NCBI RefSeq assembly: GCF_029255185.1 | Contig: NZ_JAPUVO010000100.1 | Span: 1-64,000 of the forward strand | Origin: Propionivibrio sp. | GTDB lineage: Bacteria; Pseudomonadota; Gammaproteobacteria; Burkholderiales; Rhodocyclaceae | DNA: 64,000 bases | Direction: 5' to 3' | Part shown: in pieces, positions 8,979 to 17,268 of the stretch | Numbering within the stretch: the stretch's first letter is position 1 | Layout of the letters: each line of letters starts with the position of its first letter | Position numbers and translations under genes: made by a program | Notes under the pieces: model-generated | Databases searched by the model: none | What the model saw: only the letters and a program-made list of their open reading frames with translations | What the model was told of the DNA's origin: nothing

Positions 8979-9617
8979 ATGACCGCCAATACATGGAATG
9001 ACTTCAATGACGCCGACTCACAGCAGTCCGGTTTCGATCTGATCCCCAAGGGCACCGTTGTACCGGTGCGCATGACCATCAAACCCGGTGGTTACGACGA
9101 TCCCGAACAAGGCTGGGGTGGCGGCTACGCCACCGAATCCTTCGACACCGGCTCGATCTACCTCTCTGCCGAGTTTGTGGTCACCGACGGTGAGCATGCC
9201 AAACGCAAGATGTGGAGCAACATCGGCCTGCTGTCCAAGAAGGGGCCGACCTGGGGTCAGATGGGACGCAGTTTCATCCGCGCTGCGCTCAACAGTGCCC
9301 GCAATATCCATCCGCAGGACAACACACCGCAGGCCACCGCCGCACGCCGCATCCAGGGCTTTCATGAACTGGACGGCATCGAATTCATCGTTCGCGTTGA
9401 TATCGAAAAGGACGCCAAGGGTGCGGATCGCAATGTGGTCAAGGTGGCGGTCGAGCCTGACCACGCCGACTACGCCAAGTTAAAGGGTGTCGCGGCCAAG
9501 GCCAACTCCGGCGGTGGCAACTCTGGCGCTCCCGCACAGGCAGCACCTGTTTATCAGGCTCCCGCTGCTGCTCCACAACGCGCACCCGTGACGGGCAAAC
9601 CGTCATGGGCGCAGTGA
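8979..9617 (+). CDS. SSB-like single-stranded DNA-binding protein (DUF669-like)
   Basis: A 212-aa protein. It begins MTANTWNDFNDADSQQ, has a beta-rich core with LIPKGTVVPVRMTI and YLSAEFVVTDGEHAKRKMW strands, and ends with a flexible Gly/Ala/Pro/Gln-rich tail, as SSB proteins do. The fold and position next to the Sak4-like ATPase fit the DUF669/phage SSB group. It would coat single strands and load the annealing protein. Confidence 0.75.
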   Translation: MTANTWNDFNDADSQQSGFDLIPKGTVVPVRMTIKPGGYDDPEQGWGGGYATESFDTGSIYLSAEFVVTDGEHAKRKMWSNIGLLSKKGPTWGQMGRSFIRAALNSARNIHPQDNTPQATAARRIQGFHELDGIEFIVRVDIEKDAKGADRNVVKVAVEPDHADYAKLKGVAAKANSGGGNSGAPAQAAPVYQAPAAAPQRAPVTGKPSWAQ

Positions 9618-9628
9618 GGGGGATGGCC

Positions 9629-10483
9629 ATGAACGCACCCATTCTCACTGCCAGCCACTACGGCGTCGTCCATTTCGGCGATCTGGAATGCGAGGCAGTT
9701 GTCCTCAAGGGTGGCGAGCGCGGCTACGTGCGCCGCCAGCTTGCCAAATTGCTCGGCTTCCACGAAGGCCACAAGGGTGGCCGATTCGCCCGGTTCCTCA
9801 CGGATTTCGCGCCTAACTCCTTGTCGGAATTGGAGAAAACACGTGAGCCGATTTTGCTGCCGTCCGGTCGGCAGACGCAGTTCTTCCCGGCCGGAATCAT
9901 CGCTGACCTCGCGTCTGCCGTGGTCAATGCGGCGCTGACCGGAACGCTGCACAAGGCTCGCAAGGGCATCGTCCCCAACTGCATGAAGATCATGCACGCG
10001 CTGGCCACCACCGGCGAGGTCGCGCTGATCGACGAGGCAACGGGCTACCAGTTCCACCGTGCGCCCGACGCACTGCAGGACTTGATCGCCAAGCTGCTGC
10101 GCCAATCCAGTGGTTCGTGGGAACGGCGCTTTCACGCCGACTACTACCGCGCCATCTACCGTCTGTTTGGCTGGAAGTACCAGGGCCACGCCCAGAACCC
10201 GCCCCACGTCCTTGGCCAGATCACCCAGCGCTGGGTCTACGGGCCGGTGTTGCCGGAGGAGTTGCTCGATGAGATTCGCAGTCGCAAGCGCATCTCGGAC
10301 AAGCACCACCAGTGGCTGACCGACAAAGGGCTGACGCGGCTGGAGCAGCAGATTCATTCGGTGACGGCGATTGCGCGCTGCTCGACCAACTACCGCGATT
10401 TCAGCAGGCGCTGCGAGGCAGCCTTCGCGGGCGGCGCGCTGCAGCTCGGTCTGTTGATCGACGAGTTTGAGGAGGTGGCGTGA
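9629..10483 (+). CDS. P63C-domain phage protein
   Basis: A 284-aa protein whose middle contains WERRFHADYYRAIYRLFGW, the signature of the P63C domain found in phage and plasmid antirepressor-like proteins. Three ATGs are possible (9605, 9623, 9629); 9629 has the GAGGGGG site at the best distance. The stop overlaps the GTG start of the next gene. The role is unknown in the family; a regulatory role in the lytic switch is sometimes proposed. Confidence 0.78.
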   Translation: MNAPILTASHYGVVHFGDLECEAVVLKGGERGYVRRQLAKLLGFHEGHKGGRFARFLTDFAPNSLSELEKTREPILLPSGRQTQFFPAGIIADLASAVVNAALTGTLHKARKGIVPNCMKIMHALATTGEVALIDEATGYQFHRAPDALQDLIAKLLRQSSGSWERRFHADYYRAIYRLFGWKYQGHAQNPPHVLGQITQRWVYGPVLPEELLDEIRSRKRISDKHHQWLTDKGLTRLEQQIHSVTAIARCSTNYRDFSRRCEAAFAGGALQLGLLIDEFEEVA

Positions 10484-10956
10484 AATGCTGGGTCTGCAAA
10501 CGTCAGGCACGGGGATTCGGTCACACCGACAACCGACACGGTGTCGGCAATCCCCGCCGCTACCCCATCGACTGGGTGTTCTGCTCGCAGCGCTGCCAGA
10601 ACGTCTTTCACGCGATGTACGGCAACTGGCTCAAAGCCAAGGACGAGCCGGGCAAACGCAGGGAGGTCGTGATGATCGATCCCTCTGACATCGAGATCGC
10701 CTCGATGAAAAAGTGCCTGAAGGCATTCGGTGAAGCGGCTGGCGAAATTGGCTTCACGAAGCCCCTCGGGGATTACTCGGAAGCCGAAGCGCTGCGGGTT
10801 ATCGACGCCATCGTCACCCGCTACACCGAGGCAATGGTCGAGCATCACGAGGCGACCAAGTTTCCGCCGGTGCGTGGCATGCCACCAACGCCCGATCCCT
10901 TGGCGAACCCGTTTGCCGATCTTGAGGACGATCTGCCGTGGGAGACCACGCCATGA
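10480..10956 (+). CDS. Small zinc-finger phage protein (DUF6511-like)
   Basis: A 158-aa protein starting at GTG (MKCWVCKRQARGFGH). A four-cysteine zinc site is formed by CWVC near the start and CSQRC at about residues 35-39. The rest is helical, with a proline-rich acidic C-terminus ending LPWETTP. It overlaps the genes on both sides, so it is part of one translationally coupled run. The family is common beside phage nuclease/primase genes and has no assigned function. Confidence 0.72.
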   Translation: MKCWVCKRQARGFGHTDNRHGVGNPRRYPIDWVFCSQRCQNVFHAMYGNWLKAKDEPGKRREVVMIDPSDIEIASMKKCLKAFGEAAGEIGFTKPLGDYSEAEALRVIDAIVTRYTEAMVEHHEATKFPPVRGMPPTPDPLANPFADLEDDLPWETTP

Positions 10957-11690
10957 TGGACTTCAATTCCACGGCAAGCGTGTCCGGGCAAATCAGCGTG
11001 CTGGTCGACGCCGGTCTGCAGCGAGCGCGTGCCCGGCAGTCGGTGCGCCACTACCTTGGCGCATCCCGCTTGGGCGTGGCCTGCGAACGCGCGCTGCAGT
11101 ACGAGTTTGCGCAAGCACCGGTCGACTACGGGCGCGACGTGCAGGGTCGGATATTGCGCATCTTTGAGCGTGGCCAGGTCAACGAAGAGTGCATGGTCGG
11201 ATGGCTGCGGGATGCGGGCTTCGATCTGCGCACCCACAAGGCCGACGGCGAGCAGTTCGGTTTCTCAGTGGCTGACGGACGCCTGCAGGGCCACATCGAC
11301 GGCGTGTTCGTCGGTGGCCCCGAGGGCTTCGCCTATCCGGCCCTTTGGGAAAACAAGTGCCTCGGCTCGAAGTCCTGGCGCGATCTGGAGAAAAACCGGC
11401 TCGCCATTTCCAAGCCTGTCTACGCGGCGCAAGTCGCGCTGTATCAGGCCTATCTCGAACTACACGAGCACCCGGCGATTTTCACGGCGGTGAACGCCGA
11501 CACGATGGAGATCTACACCGAGGCCGTGCCCTTTGACGCAGCACTGGCCCAGCGCATGTCGGATCGGGCGGTGAAGGTCATCACGGCGACCGAGGCAGGA
11601 GAACTCCTGCCTCGCGCCTTCAATGACCCGACCCATTTCGAATGCCGGATGTGCGCGTGGCAAGACCGCTGCTGGAGGACACCAGCATGA
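10953..11690 (+). CDS. PD-(D/E)XK nuclease, RecB/Cas4-like with Fe-S cysteines
   Basis: A 245-aa nuclease. LQGHIDGVFVGG supplies the metal-binding Asp and ALWENKCLG the ExK catalytic pair. One cysteine near the N-terminus (GVACERAL) and three near the C-terminus (CRMCAWQDRC) match the four Fe-S ligands of the AddB/Cas4-type nucleases. It probably acts as the exonuclease of the Sak4/SSB recombination set. ATG 10953 overlaps the previous stop by 4 nt. Confidence 0.82.
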   Translation: MMDFNSTASVSGQISVLVDAGLQRARARQSVRHYLGASRLGVACERALQYEFAQAPVDYGRDVQGRILRIFERGQVNEECMVGWLRDAGFDLRTHKADGEQFGFSVADGRLQGHIDGVFVGGPEGFAYPALWENKCLGSKSWRDLEKNRLAISKPVYAAQVALYQAYLELHEHPAIFTAVNADTMEIYTEAVPFDAALAQRMSDRAVKVITATEAGELLPRAFNDPTHFECRMCAWQDRCWRTPA

Positions 11691-11941
11691 CCGATACCAA
11701 CACTCTGACGAATGCCATCGAACCGATGATCGACGCCAAGCAGGCCGCCGCCGCACTGCGCCTGCCGTACTACTGGTTCGCCGACCACGCCATGCGCAGC
11801 AAGTACCGGATTCCGCACTACTTGATGGGCGGTCTGGTGCGCTACCGCTTGTCTGAACTCTCAGCGTGGGCCACGCGCAGCACTGCCGTACAAGGCCGTG
11901 ATGCTCAGGATGCGGACGCATCTGTCGAGGGGGCCGAATGA
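11687..11941 (+). CDS. Small HTH protein of the replication module
   Basis: An 84-aa protein. IDAKQAAAALRLPYYWFADHA followed by RIPHYLMGGLVRYRLSELSAWA is the AlpA/excisionase-type winged HTH pattern. It overlaps the nuclease stop (ATGA) and the primase start (ATGA). It probably binds DNA at the origin or a promoter. It is distinct in sequence from the 87-aa HTH protein at the head of the module. Confidence 0.72.
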   Translation: MTDTNTLTNAIEPMIDAKQAAAALRLPYYWFADHAMRSKYRIPHYLMGGLVRYRLSELSAWATRSTAVQGRDAQDADASVEGAE

Positions 11942-14217
11942 TCGACTTCAACGACACCACTCAAACTGTGGAGCACGACCGGGAATCTCAGCGCGACGAG
12001 ATTCGCGCCGAACTGATCGCACGAATGGACTCGGTGCTGACCACGATGTTTCCGGCAGGCAAGAAGCGCCGGGGCAAGTTCCTCATTGGCGACATTCTCG
12101 GCAGTCCGGGTGACAGCCTCGAAGTCGTGCTCGAAGGCGAGAAAGCGGGCCTGTGGACAGATCGCGCCACGGGCGACGGCGGCGATATCTTCGCGCTGAT
12201 CGCGGCTTATCTCGAGGCCAACATCCACACCGACTTTCCTCGTGTGCTCGACGAGGCTGCCGATCTGCTCGGTCGCTCTCGGTCAGTGCCTGTTCGCAAA
12301 GCCAAGATGGAAGCCCCGGTCGACGATCTTGGCCCGGCCACTGCCAAGTGGGACTACTTCGATGCCACGGGCAAGTTGATCGCCGTCGTCTACCGCTATG
12401 ACCCTCCGGGCCGCAAGAAGGAATTCCGGCCGTGGGATGCCAAGCGGCGCAAGATGGCTCCGCCAGATCCCCGCCCGCTGTACAACCAGCCGGGCTTGGC
12501 TGCTGCTGGCCACGTCGTGTTGGTCGAGGGCGAAAAATGCGCGCAGGCCTTGATCGCCATCGGCGTGGCGGCCACCACGGCGATGCACGGCGCGAACGCC
12601 CCGGTCGACAAGACCGACTGGTCGCCGCTGGCGGGCAAGTCGGTGCTGATCTGGCCTGACCGGGATGCGCCGGGCTGGGATTACGCCGACCGCGCATCGC
12701 AGGCGATCCTGAATGCGGGCGCGACCACGGTCGCCATCCTGGTACCGCCCGACGACAAGCCAGATGGTTGGGACGCAGCTGATGCCATCCCCGAGGGCTT
12801 CGACGTGGGAGGCTTCCTCGCTGTCGGCGAACGGATGCCAGTGATGCGCTCGGTCGAGGAAACGCCGCCGCCCGATCTTCTGACTGGCGTCGATTGGACG
12901 ACGGAAGACGGTCTGTCCTCGACCTTCACGCGCCGCTACGGTGAGGACTGGCGCTACTGCGCGCTGTGGGGCAAGTGGCTGGTCTGGACGGGCGTGCGCT
13001 GGAATCCGGATCAGGTGCTCTACGTGTCTCACCTCTCACGCGGCATCTGCCGGATGGCGTCGCTCAAAGCGGACAGCCCCCGGCTCAAGGGCAAGCTGGC
13101 CAGCTCGGCGACGATCTCCTCGGTCGAGAAAATCGCGCGTTCCGATCCGAAGCACGCCTCCACTGCCGAAGAGTGGGATGCCGACGTCTGGGTGCTCAAC
13201 ACCCCGGGCGGCGTGGTCGATCTGCGCACGGGCCGGATGCGCCCGCACCGACGCGACGACAGGATGACCAAGGTGGCCACCGCCACACCGCAGGGTGACA
13301 GCCCGACGTGGCGCGCATTCCTGGCCGACGTCACCGGCGGCGATGCCGAGCTGATGGCCTACCTGCAACTGATGGTCGGCTACTGCCTGACAGGCGTGAC
13401 CAGCGAGCACGCGCTGTTTTTCCTGTACGGCACTGGCGCGAACGGCAAGTCGGTGTTCGTCAACGTGCTGACCACGATCCTTGGCGACTACGCCGCCAAC
13501 GCGCCGATGGACACGTTCATGGAGGCGCGCACCGACCGGCATCCGACCGATCTGGCGGGCCTGCGCGGCGCACGTTTCGTGTCATCCATCGAAACCGAGC
13601 AGGGTCGGCGCTGGAACGAATCCAAGGTCAAGGCCATCACCGGGGGTGACAAGGTGTCCGCGCGCTTCATGCGCCAGGACTTCTTCGAGTACATGCCGCA
13701 GTTCAAGTTGGTGATCGCGGGCAACCACAAGCCCTCGATTCGCAACGTGGACGAAGCGATGAAGCGGCGACTGCACCTGATCCCTTTCACGGTGACGATC
13801 CCGCCCGAACGGCGTGACGGCAGGCTGACCGAGAAGCTGCTCAAGGAACGGGACGGCATTCTGGCGTGGGCGGTCGATGGTTGCAGCCTTTGGCAACGCC
13901 AGGGTCTGAAGCCGCCCGCCAGCGTGGTGTCGGCAACCGAGGAGTATTTCGAAGCCGAGGACGCGCTCGGGCAATGGATCGAAGAGCGCTGCCTGCTGGC
14001 CAAGTCTCACCGCGAAGGCGTCTCCGAACTGTTTGCCGACTGGCGTGAATGGGCCGAACGCGCGGGCGAGTACGTGGGCTCGATCAAGCGTTTCTCCGAA
14101 CTGATGGCGACCCGCAAGTTCGAGAAATGTCGGCTGACCGGGGGCGCACGCGGCATCGCGGGCATCGCCCTCAGACCCAAGCCGTACAACCATGGCTTCC
14201 CCTACCGAGATGACTGA
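11938..14217 (+). CDS. P4/D5-type DNA primase-helicase
   Basis: A 759-aa replication protein. TOPRIM-like motifs VLVEGEKC (residues 194-201) and IWPDRDAPG (238-246) fill the first half. A D5_N-like region follows, then an SF3 helicase domain with Walker A GTGANGKS at 498-505 and a downstream VIAGNHKPSIRNVDEAMKRR sensor block. Such proteins prime and unwind at a nearby origin. The long inverted repeat directly after its stop is the obvious candidate site. Confidence 0.93.
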   Translation: MIDFNDTTQTVEHDRESQRDEIRAELIARMDSVLTTMFPAGKKRRGKFLIGDILGSPGDSLEVVLEGEKAGLWTDRATGDGGDIFALIAAYLEANIHTDFPRVLDEAADLLGRSRSVPVRKAKMEAPVDDLGPATAKWDYFDATGKLIAVVYRYDPPGRKKEFRPWDAKRRKMAPPDPRPLYNQPGLAAAGHVVLVEGEKCAQALIAIGVAATTAMHGANAPVDKTDWSPLAGKSVLIWPDRDAPGWDYADRASQAILNAGATTVAILVPPDDKPDGWDAADAIPEGFDVGGFLAVGERMPVMRSVEETPPPDLLTGVDWTTEDGLSSTFTRRYGEDWRYCALWGKWLVWTGVRWNPDQVLYVSHLSRGICRMASLKADSPRLKGKLASSATISSVEKIARSDPKHASTAEEWDADVWVLNTPGGVVDLRTGRMRPHRRDDRMTKVATATPQGDSPTWRAFLADVTGGDAELMAYLQLMVGYCLTGVTSEHALFFLYGTGANGKSVFVNVLTTILGDYAANAPMDTFMEARTDRHPTDLAGLRGARFVSSIETEQGRRWNESKVKAITGGDKVSARFMRQDFFEYMPQFKLVIAGNHKPSIRNVDEAMKRRLHLIPFTVTIPPERRDGRLTEKLLKERDGILAWAVDGCSLWQRQGLKPPASVVSATEEYFEAEDALGQWIEERCLLAKSHREGVSELFADWREWAERAGEYVGSIKRFSELMATRKFEKCRLTGGARGIAGIALRPKPYNHGFPYRDD

Positions 14218-14224
14218 GCAATCC

Positions 14225-14324
14225 GGGCGAGTGACGGATTTGACGGGTTTCCTGATTGACGCGCTACGCGTGCGCGCACGTAAAGGCTGTTATCCCAAGA
14301 ACCCGTCGCATCCGTCACTCGCCC
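14225..14324. repeat. 25-bp near-perfect inverted repeat, candidate replication origin
   Basis: The arms at 14225-14249 and 14300-14324 match at 23 of 25 positions when one is reversed; both contain GAGTGACGGAT and GACGGGTT. The 50-bp centre includes an alternating purine/pyrimidine stretch (ACGCGTGCGCGCACG). It lies between the primase stop and the resolvase start and contains no ORF. Confidence 0.7.
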
Positions 14325-14343
14325 CCCGAACTGGAGCACGACG

Positions 14344-14808
14344 ATGAACACAACGATCCTGGCCCTTGATCTGGGCACACACACCGGGTGGGCTTTGCAG
14401 CACCTGGACGGCACCATCACCAGTGGCACGGAGCACTTCAAGCCGCAGAGATTCGAGGGTGGCGGAATGCGCTTCCTTCGTTTCAAGCGCTGGCTCAACG
14501 AACTGCTCTCGACCAGCAACCATATCAACGCGGTGTTCTTCGAGGAAGTTCGACGGCACGCGGGCATGGACGCGGCGCACGCCTATGGCGGTTTCATGGG
14601 GCACCTGACTGCGTGGTGTGAGCATCACAACATTCCATACCAGGGTGTTCCGGTCGGCACGATCAAGAAGCACGCGACCGGCAAGGGCAATGCGGGCAAG
14701 GACGAAATGATCGCGTCCGTCCGAGAGCGCGGTCACATCCCAGTCGATGACAACGAAGCCGATGCCCTGGCGCTATTGCACTGGGCGGTCGAGACGCAGG
14801 AGGTGTGA
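14344..14808 (+). CDS. RuvC-like Holliday junction resolvase
   Basis: A 154-aa RNase H-fold protein. ILALDLGTHTGWAL gives the first catalytic Asp (residue 9), VFFEEVRRH an essential Glu, and DDNEADALALLHW the closing acidic pair, as in phage crossover junction endodeoxyribonucleases. It has a GGAGCACG site. It would resolve recombination or replication junctions before packaging. Confidence 0.88.
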   Translation: MNTTILALDLGTHTGWALQHLDGTITSGTEHFKPQRFEGGGMRFLRFKRWLNELLSTSNHINAVFFEEVRRHAGMDAAHAYGGFMGHLTAWCEHHNIPYQGVPVGTIKKHATGKGNAGKDEMIASVRERGHIPVDDNEADALALLHWAVETQEV

Positions 14809-14809
14809 C

Positions 14810-15019
14810 GTGAAAGTGCCGACACCCCAATACCGCTGCCCCCTTGGTCGGCTGCAACCCCAGGCCACGGATCTGGCCGCGATCAAAGAGCGTGGCTGGC
14901 ACGACCAGCGCATCCTGGTCGTCTCCGCTGACGACGAACGCCTCGACTGGATGGAGCGCGAATTGGTGCGCCAGATCGGCGAGCGCCTCTACGGTGCAGG
15001 AGGACGACGCCATGGCTGA
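14810..15019 (+). CDS. Small conserved phage protein (69 aa)
   Basis: Starts at GTG right after the resolvase stop with a GGAGG site in the overlap. It contains LAAIKERGWHDQRILVVS then RLDWMERELVRQIGERLYG, a compact helical protein without membrane or metal motifs. It overlaps the next gene by 8 nt. Its placement and coupling support a real gene; no function is known. Confidence 0.65.
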   Translation: MKVPTPQYRCPLGRLQPQATDLAAIKERGWHDQRILVVSADDERLDWMERELVRQIGERLYGAGGRRHG

Positions 15020-15425
15020 CCGTCGCAACGCTTGGACAATCGAGGACATAGCCGCTCGCTTCGAGGAGGCGGCCAGCACTGCACGCCGTTTGCCACCCGT
15101 GCGTGTGCAGGGCTACTTCAACTGCTGGCCTGCGATCAAACGCATGCCCTGGGAAAACCTTGGCGCGGAACCGGCGGTCTACCGCTTTCCTCCCGACCCT
15201 GCTGCCATCGAGCGGATGCTGGAGGTCATGCGCTGGGTCCAGTGGCTGGAGGAGGAACACAGGCACTTGGTCTGGATGCGGGCCAAGCGCTACGGGTGGC
15301 GAGACATAACGATCCGCTTTGCCTGCGACCGAACGACGGCATGGCGGCATTGGCAGCGGGCATTGCAAACGGTCGCCGACCACCTCAATGCAGCGCACGG
15401 CGGTGTCACGCTGCGCGCACAGTGA
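15012..15425 (+). CDS. HTH phage protein (DUF6362-like)
   Basis: A 137-aa protein. AWTIEDIAARFEEAASTARRL opens it, and the C-terminal part YGWRDITIRFACDRTTAWRH resembles a sigma-like/HTH recognition helix. The pattern fits DUF6362. It is the last gene before a long non-coding stretch, where regulators of phage late genes commonly lie. It may act as a late-gene regulator; that is inference. Confidence 0.68.
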   Translation: MADRRNAWTIEDIAARFEEAASTARRLPPVRVQGYFNCWPAIKRMPWENLGAEPAVYRFPPDPAAIERMLEVMRWVQWLEEEHRHLVWMRAKRYGWRDITIRFACDRTTAWRHWQRALQTVADHLNAAHGGVTLRAQ

Positions 15426-15694
15426 TCACGCTCCACACAGCGAGCCATTGACAATGGATGCTCCAAAAACGTGGGCAATTTAGGGTAATGCCTGCCGTGT
15501 TTGTCCTCGCCTTGCCTCGTTTGTCCTTTTCGAGACCCGGTAGCCCTGCAACAAAACGGGCCGGTCGGGGGTAGTATTTCAGCTATCTTCTGGACAGAGG
15601 TGACGGCAGAGGGAGCCACCCGGAAATCAACGGGTCCTTCCTGGCCAAAAGCCAATGCGGGGGGCGACAGCGCGGCATTTCGCTAGCGTCAAAC

Positions 15695-15729
15695 TGCAAA
15701 CCGAGGTTTGCAGGGTTTGCAGGTTTGCA
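15695..15729. repeat. GGTTTGCA repeat cluster (three direct, one inverted)
   Basis: TGCAAACC at 15695 is followed by GGTTTGCA at 15705, 15714 and 15722, giving one palindromic pair with an 8-bp arm plus two further direct copies spaced 8-9 bp apart. It resembles a multimeric operator or iteron site. Confidence 0.6.
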
Positions 15730-15742
15730 CCCCAGTCCGACC

Positions 15743-15769
15743 GGCCCGCCACTGCGCGGGCCTTTTGGT
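15743..15769 (+). terminator. GC-rich terminator-like hairpin
   Basis: GGCCCGC and GCGGGCC arms around six bases are followed by TTTTGGTTT. The T tract is interrupted, so efficiency is uncertain. Confidence 0.55.
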
Positions 15770-15861
15770 TTCTACCGCAGCAGCGACCCTCGTGGCCCGT
15801 GACGGGGCTTTCCTCCTTTCACCCGTCCGGGCCGCACCTTTTTTGGAAACCCGAACTGAAC

Positions 15862-17268
15862 ATGCTCAACGTCGAGTACCGCAAGGTCGAGACGCTGATC
15901 CCCTACGCCCGGAATCCGAGGACGCACAACGATGAGCAGGTGGCGAAGATTGCCGCCAGCATCGTCGAGTACGGCTGGACGAATCCGATCCTGGTGGACG
16001 GCGAGAACGGCATCATTGCCGGCCACGGTCGGCTGGCAGCTGCGCGCAAGTTGGAGCTGGCCGAAGTGCCGGTCATCGAACTGGCTTACCTGTCGCCCAC
16101 CCAGAAGCGCGCCTACGTGATTTCAGACAACCGCCTGGCGCTCGATGCCGGATGGGATGACGCGATGCTGGCGCTGGAACTGGCCGAGTTGTCCGAGGTG
16201 GGATACGACCTTGCGCTCACCGGCTTCGACGATGCCGAGATCGAGCAGTTGCTCGCCACCGACGTCGCAGTCGACGGCGAAGCGGACGACGCGCAGGAGA
16301 GCGACGAACCCGATGTGGCCGACGACGTACCAGCCACTCCGGCGACGCCTGTCTCTCAGCCCGGTGATGTCTGGGCATTGGGTGCGCACCGGGTGGTCTG
16401 CGGCGACGCCACCGATCCGGCTGTGATCGTGGCACTGATGGCCGGCGAGCAAGCGGCGCTCTGCTTCACGTCGCCGCCCTATGGTAACCAGCGCGACTAC
16501 ACGAACACCATCATCGATTGGGATGCCATGATGCGCGGCGTTTTCGCCCAGCTGCCGATGGCCCCGACCGGCCAGGTGCTGGTCAATCTCGGGCTGATCC
16601 ACCGCGAGCAGGAAGTCATTCCGTACTGGCATGCCTGGCTCGACTGGATGCGTACTCAAGGCTGGCGGCGTTTCGCCTGGTACGTCTGGGATCAGGGGCC
16701 GGGGCTACCCGGCGACTGGAACGGTCGGCTCGCACCGGCCTTCGAATTCGTCTTCCACTTCAACCGGAAGGACAGCGAGGCGCGTCGCCCCAACAAGATC
16801 GTGCCTTGCATCTATGCCGGGCGCGACACCCATCTGCGCGGCGATGGCACCAGCGCCGGTGGCATGCGCAACAAGGATGGCAGCAAGACGGCGTGGAACC
16901 ACGTCGGCACCGTCACCCAGGATTTCCGCATTCCCGACTCGGTGATTCGCATCATGCGGCACAAGGGCAAGATCGGTCAGGACATCGATCACCCGGCCGT
17001 GTTTCCGGTGGCGCTGCCCGAGTTCGTGCTGGAGTCCTACACCGACGAGGGCGAGATCGTGTTCGAGCCGTTCTGCGGTTCTGGCACCACCATCCTTGCC
17101 GCCCAGCGTACCGGGCGAGTGACCCGGGCAACGGAGATCGCTCCCGAGTATGTCGATGTGGCGGTCAAGCGCTTCCAGCAGAACTTCCCCGATGTGCCGG
17201 TGACACTAATGGCCACCGGGCAGGCTTTCGATGAGGTTGCCGCCGAACGATTGGGAGCGTCGGCATGA
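15862..17268 (+). CDS. ParB-domain/DNA methyltransferase fusion 1
   Basis: A 468-aa protein. Residues 1-100 are a ParB/Srx-like domain (LIPYARNPRTHNDEQ, GHGRLAAARKL, VISDNRLALDAGWD). After an acidic linker comes a beta-type methyltransferase domain with the catalytic TSPPYGNQ motif and, near the end, FEPFCGSGTT for S-adenosylmethionine. SPPY favours N4-cytosine or N6-adenine methylation. No restriction enzyme is nearby, so it is an orphan phage methylase, probably protecting phage DNA. Its stop overlaps the second fusion by 4 nt. Confidence 0.9.
   Translation: MLNVEYRKVETLIPYARNPRTHNDEQVAKIAASIVEYGWTNPILVDGENGIIAGHGRLAAARKLELAEVPVIELAYLSPTQKRAYVISDNRLALDAGWDDAMLALELAELSEVGYDLALTGFDDAEIEQLLATDVAVDGEADDAQESDEPDVADDVPATPATPVSQPGDVWALGAHRVVCGDATDPAVIVALMAGEQAALCFTSPPYGNQRDYTNTIIDWDAMMRGVFAQLPMAPTGQVLVNLGLIHREQEVIPYWHAWLDWMRTQGWRRFAWYVWDQGPGLPGDWNGRLAPAFEFVFHFNRKDSEARRPNKIVPCIYAGRDTHLRGDGTSAGGMRNKDGSKTAWNHVGTVTQDFRIPDSVIRIMRHKGKIGQDIDHPAVFPVALPEFVLESYTDEGEIVFEPFCGSGTTILAAQRTGRVTRATEIAPEYVDVAVKRFQQNFPDVPVTLMATGQAFDEVAAERLGASA

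Larger units (their letters stand above)
15426..15861 (+). other. 436-bp non-coding control region before the methyltransferases
   Basis: No credible gene. It holds two GTTTGTCC copies 20 bp apart (15499, 15519), a GGTTTGCA repeat cluster and a terminator-like hairpin, described separately. An ORF open from 15655 runs in frame into the first methyltransferase, but it lacks a start with a ribosome site and its residues look random, so translation from ATG 15862 is preferred. Confidence 0.55.

Noticed and set aside
14810-15019. The 69-aa ORF as a shadow of the resolvase or DUF6362 gene
   Set aside because: It is kept as a real gene: it has its own GTG with a ribosome site and only short overlaps with its neighbours.
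15655-15861. An N-terminal 69-codon extension of the first methyltransferase
   Set aside because: It has no start with a ribosome site, crosses the repeat cluster and terminator-like hairpin, and its residues have no pattern; the ParB domain begins at ATG 15862.
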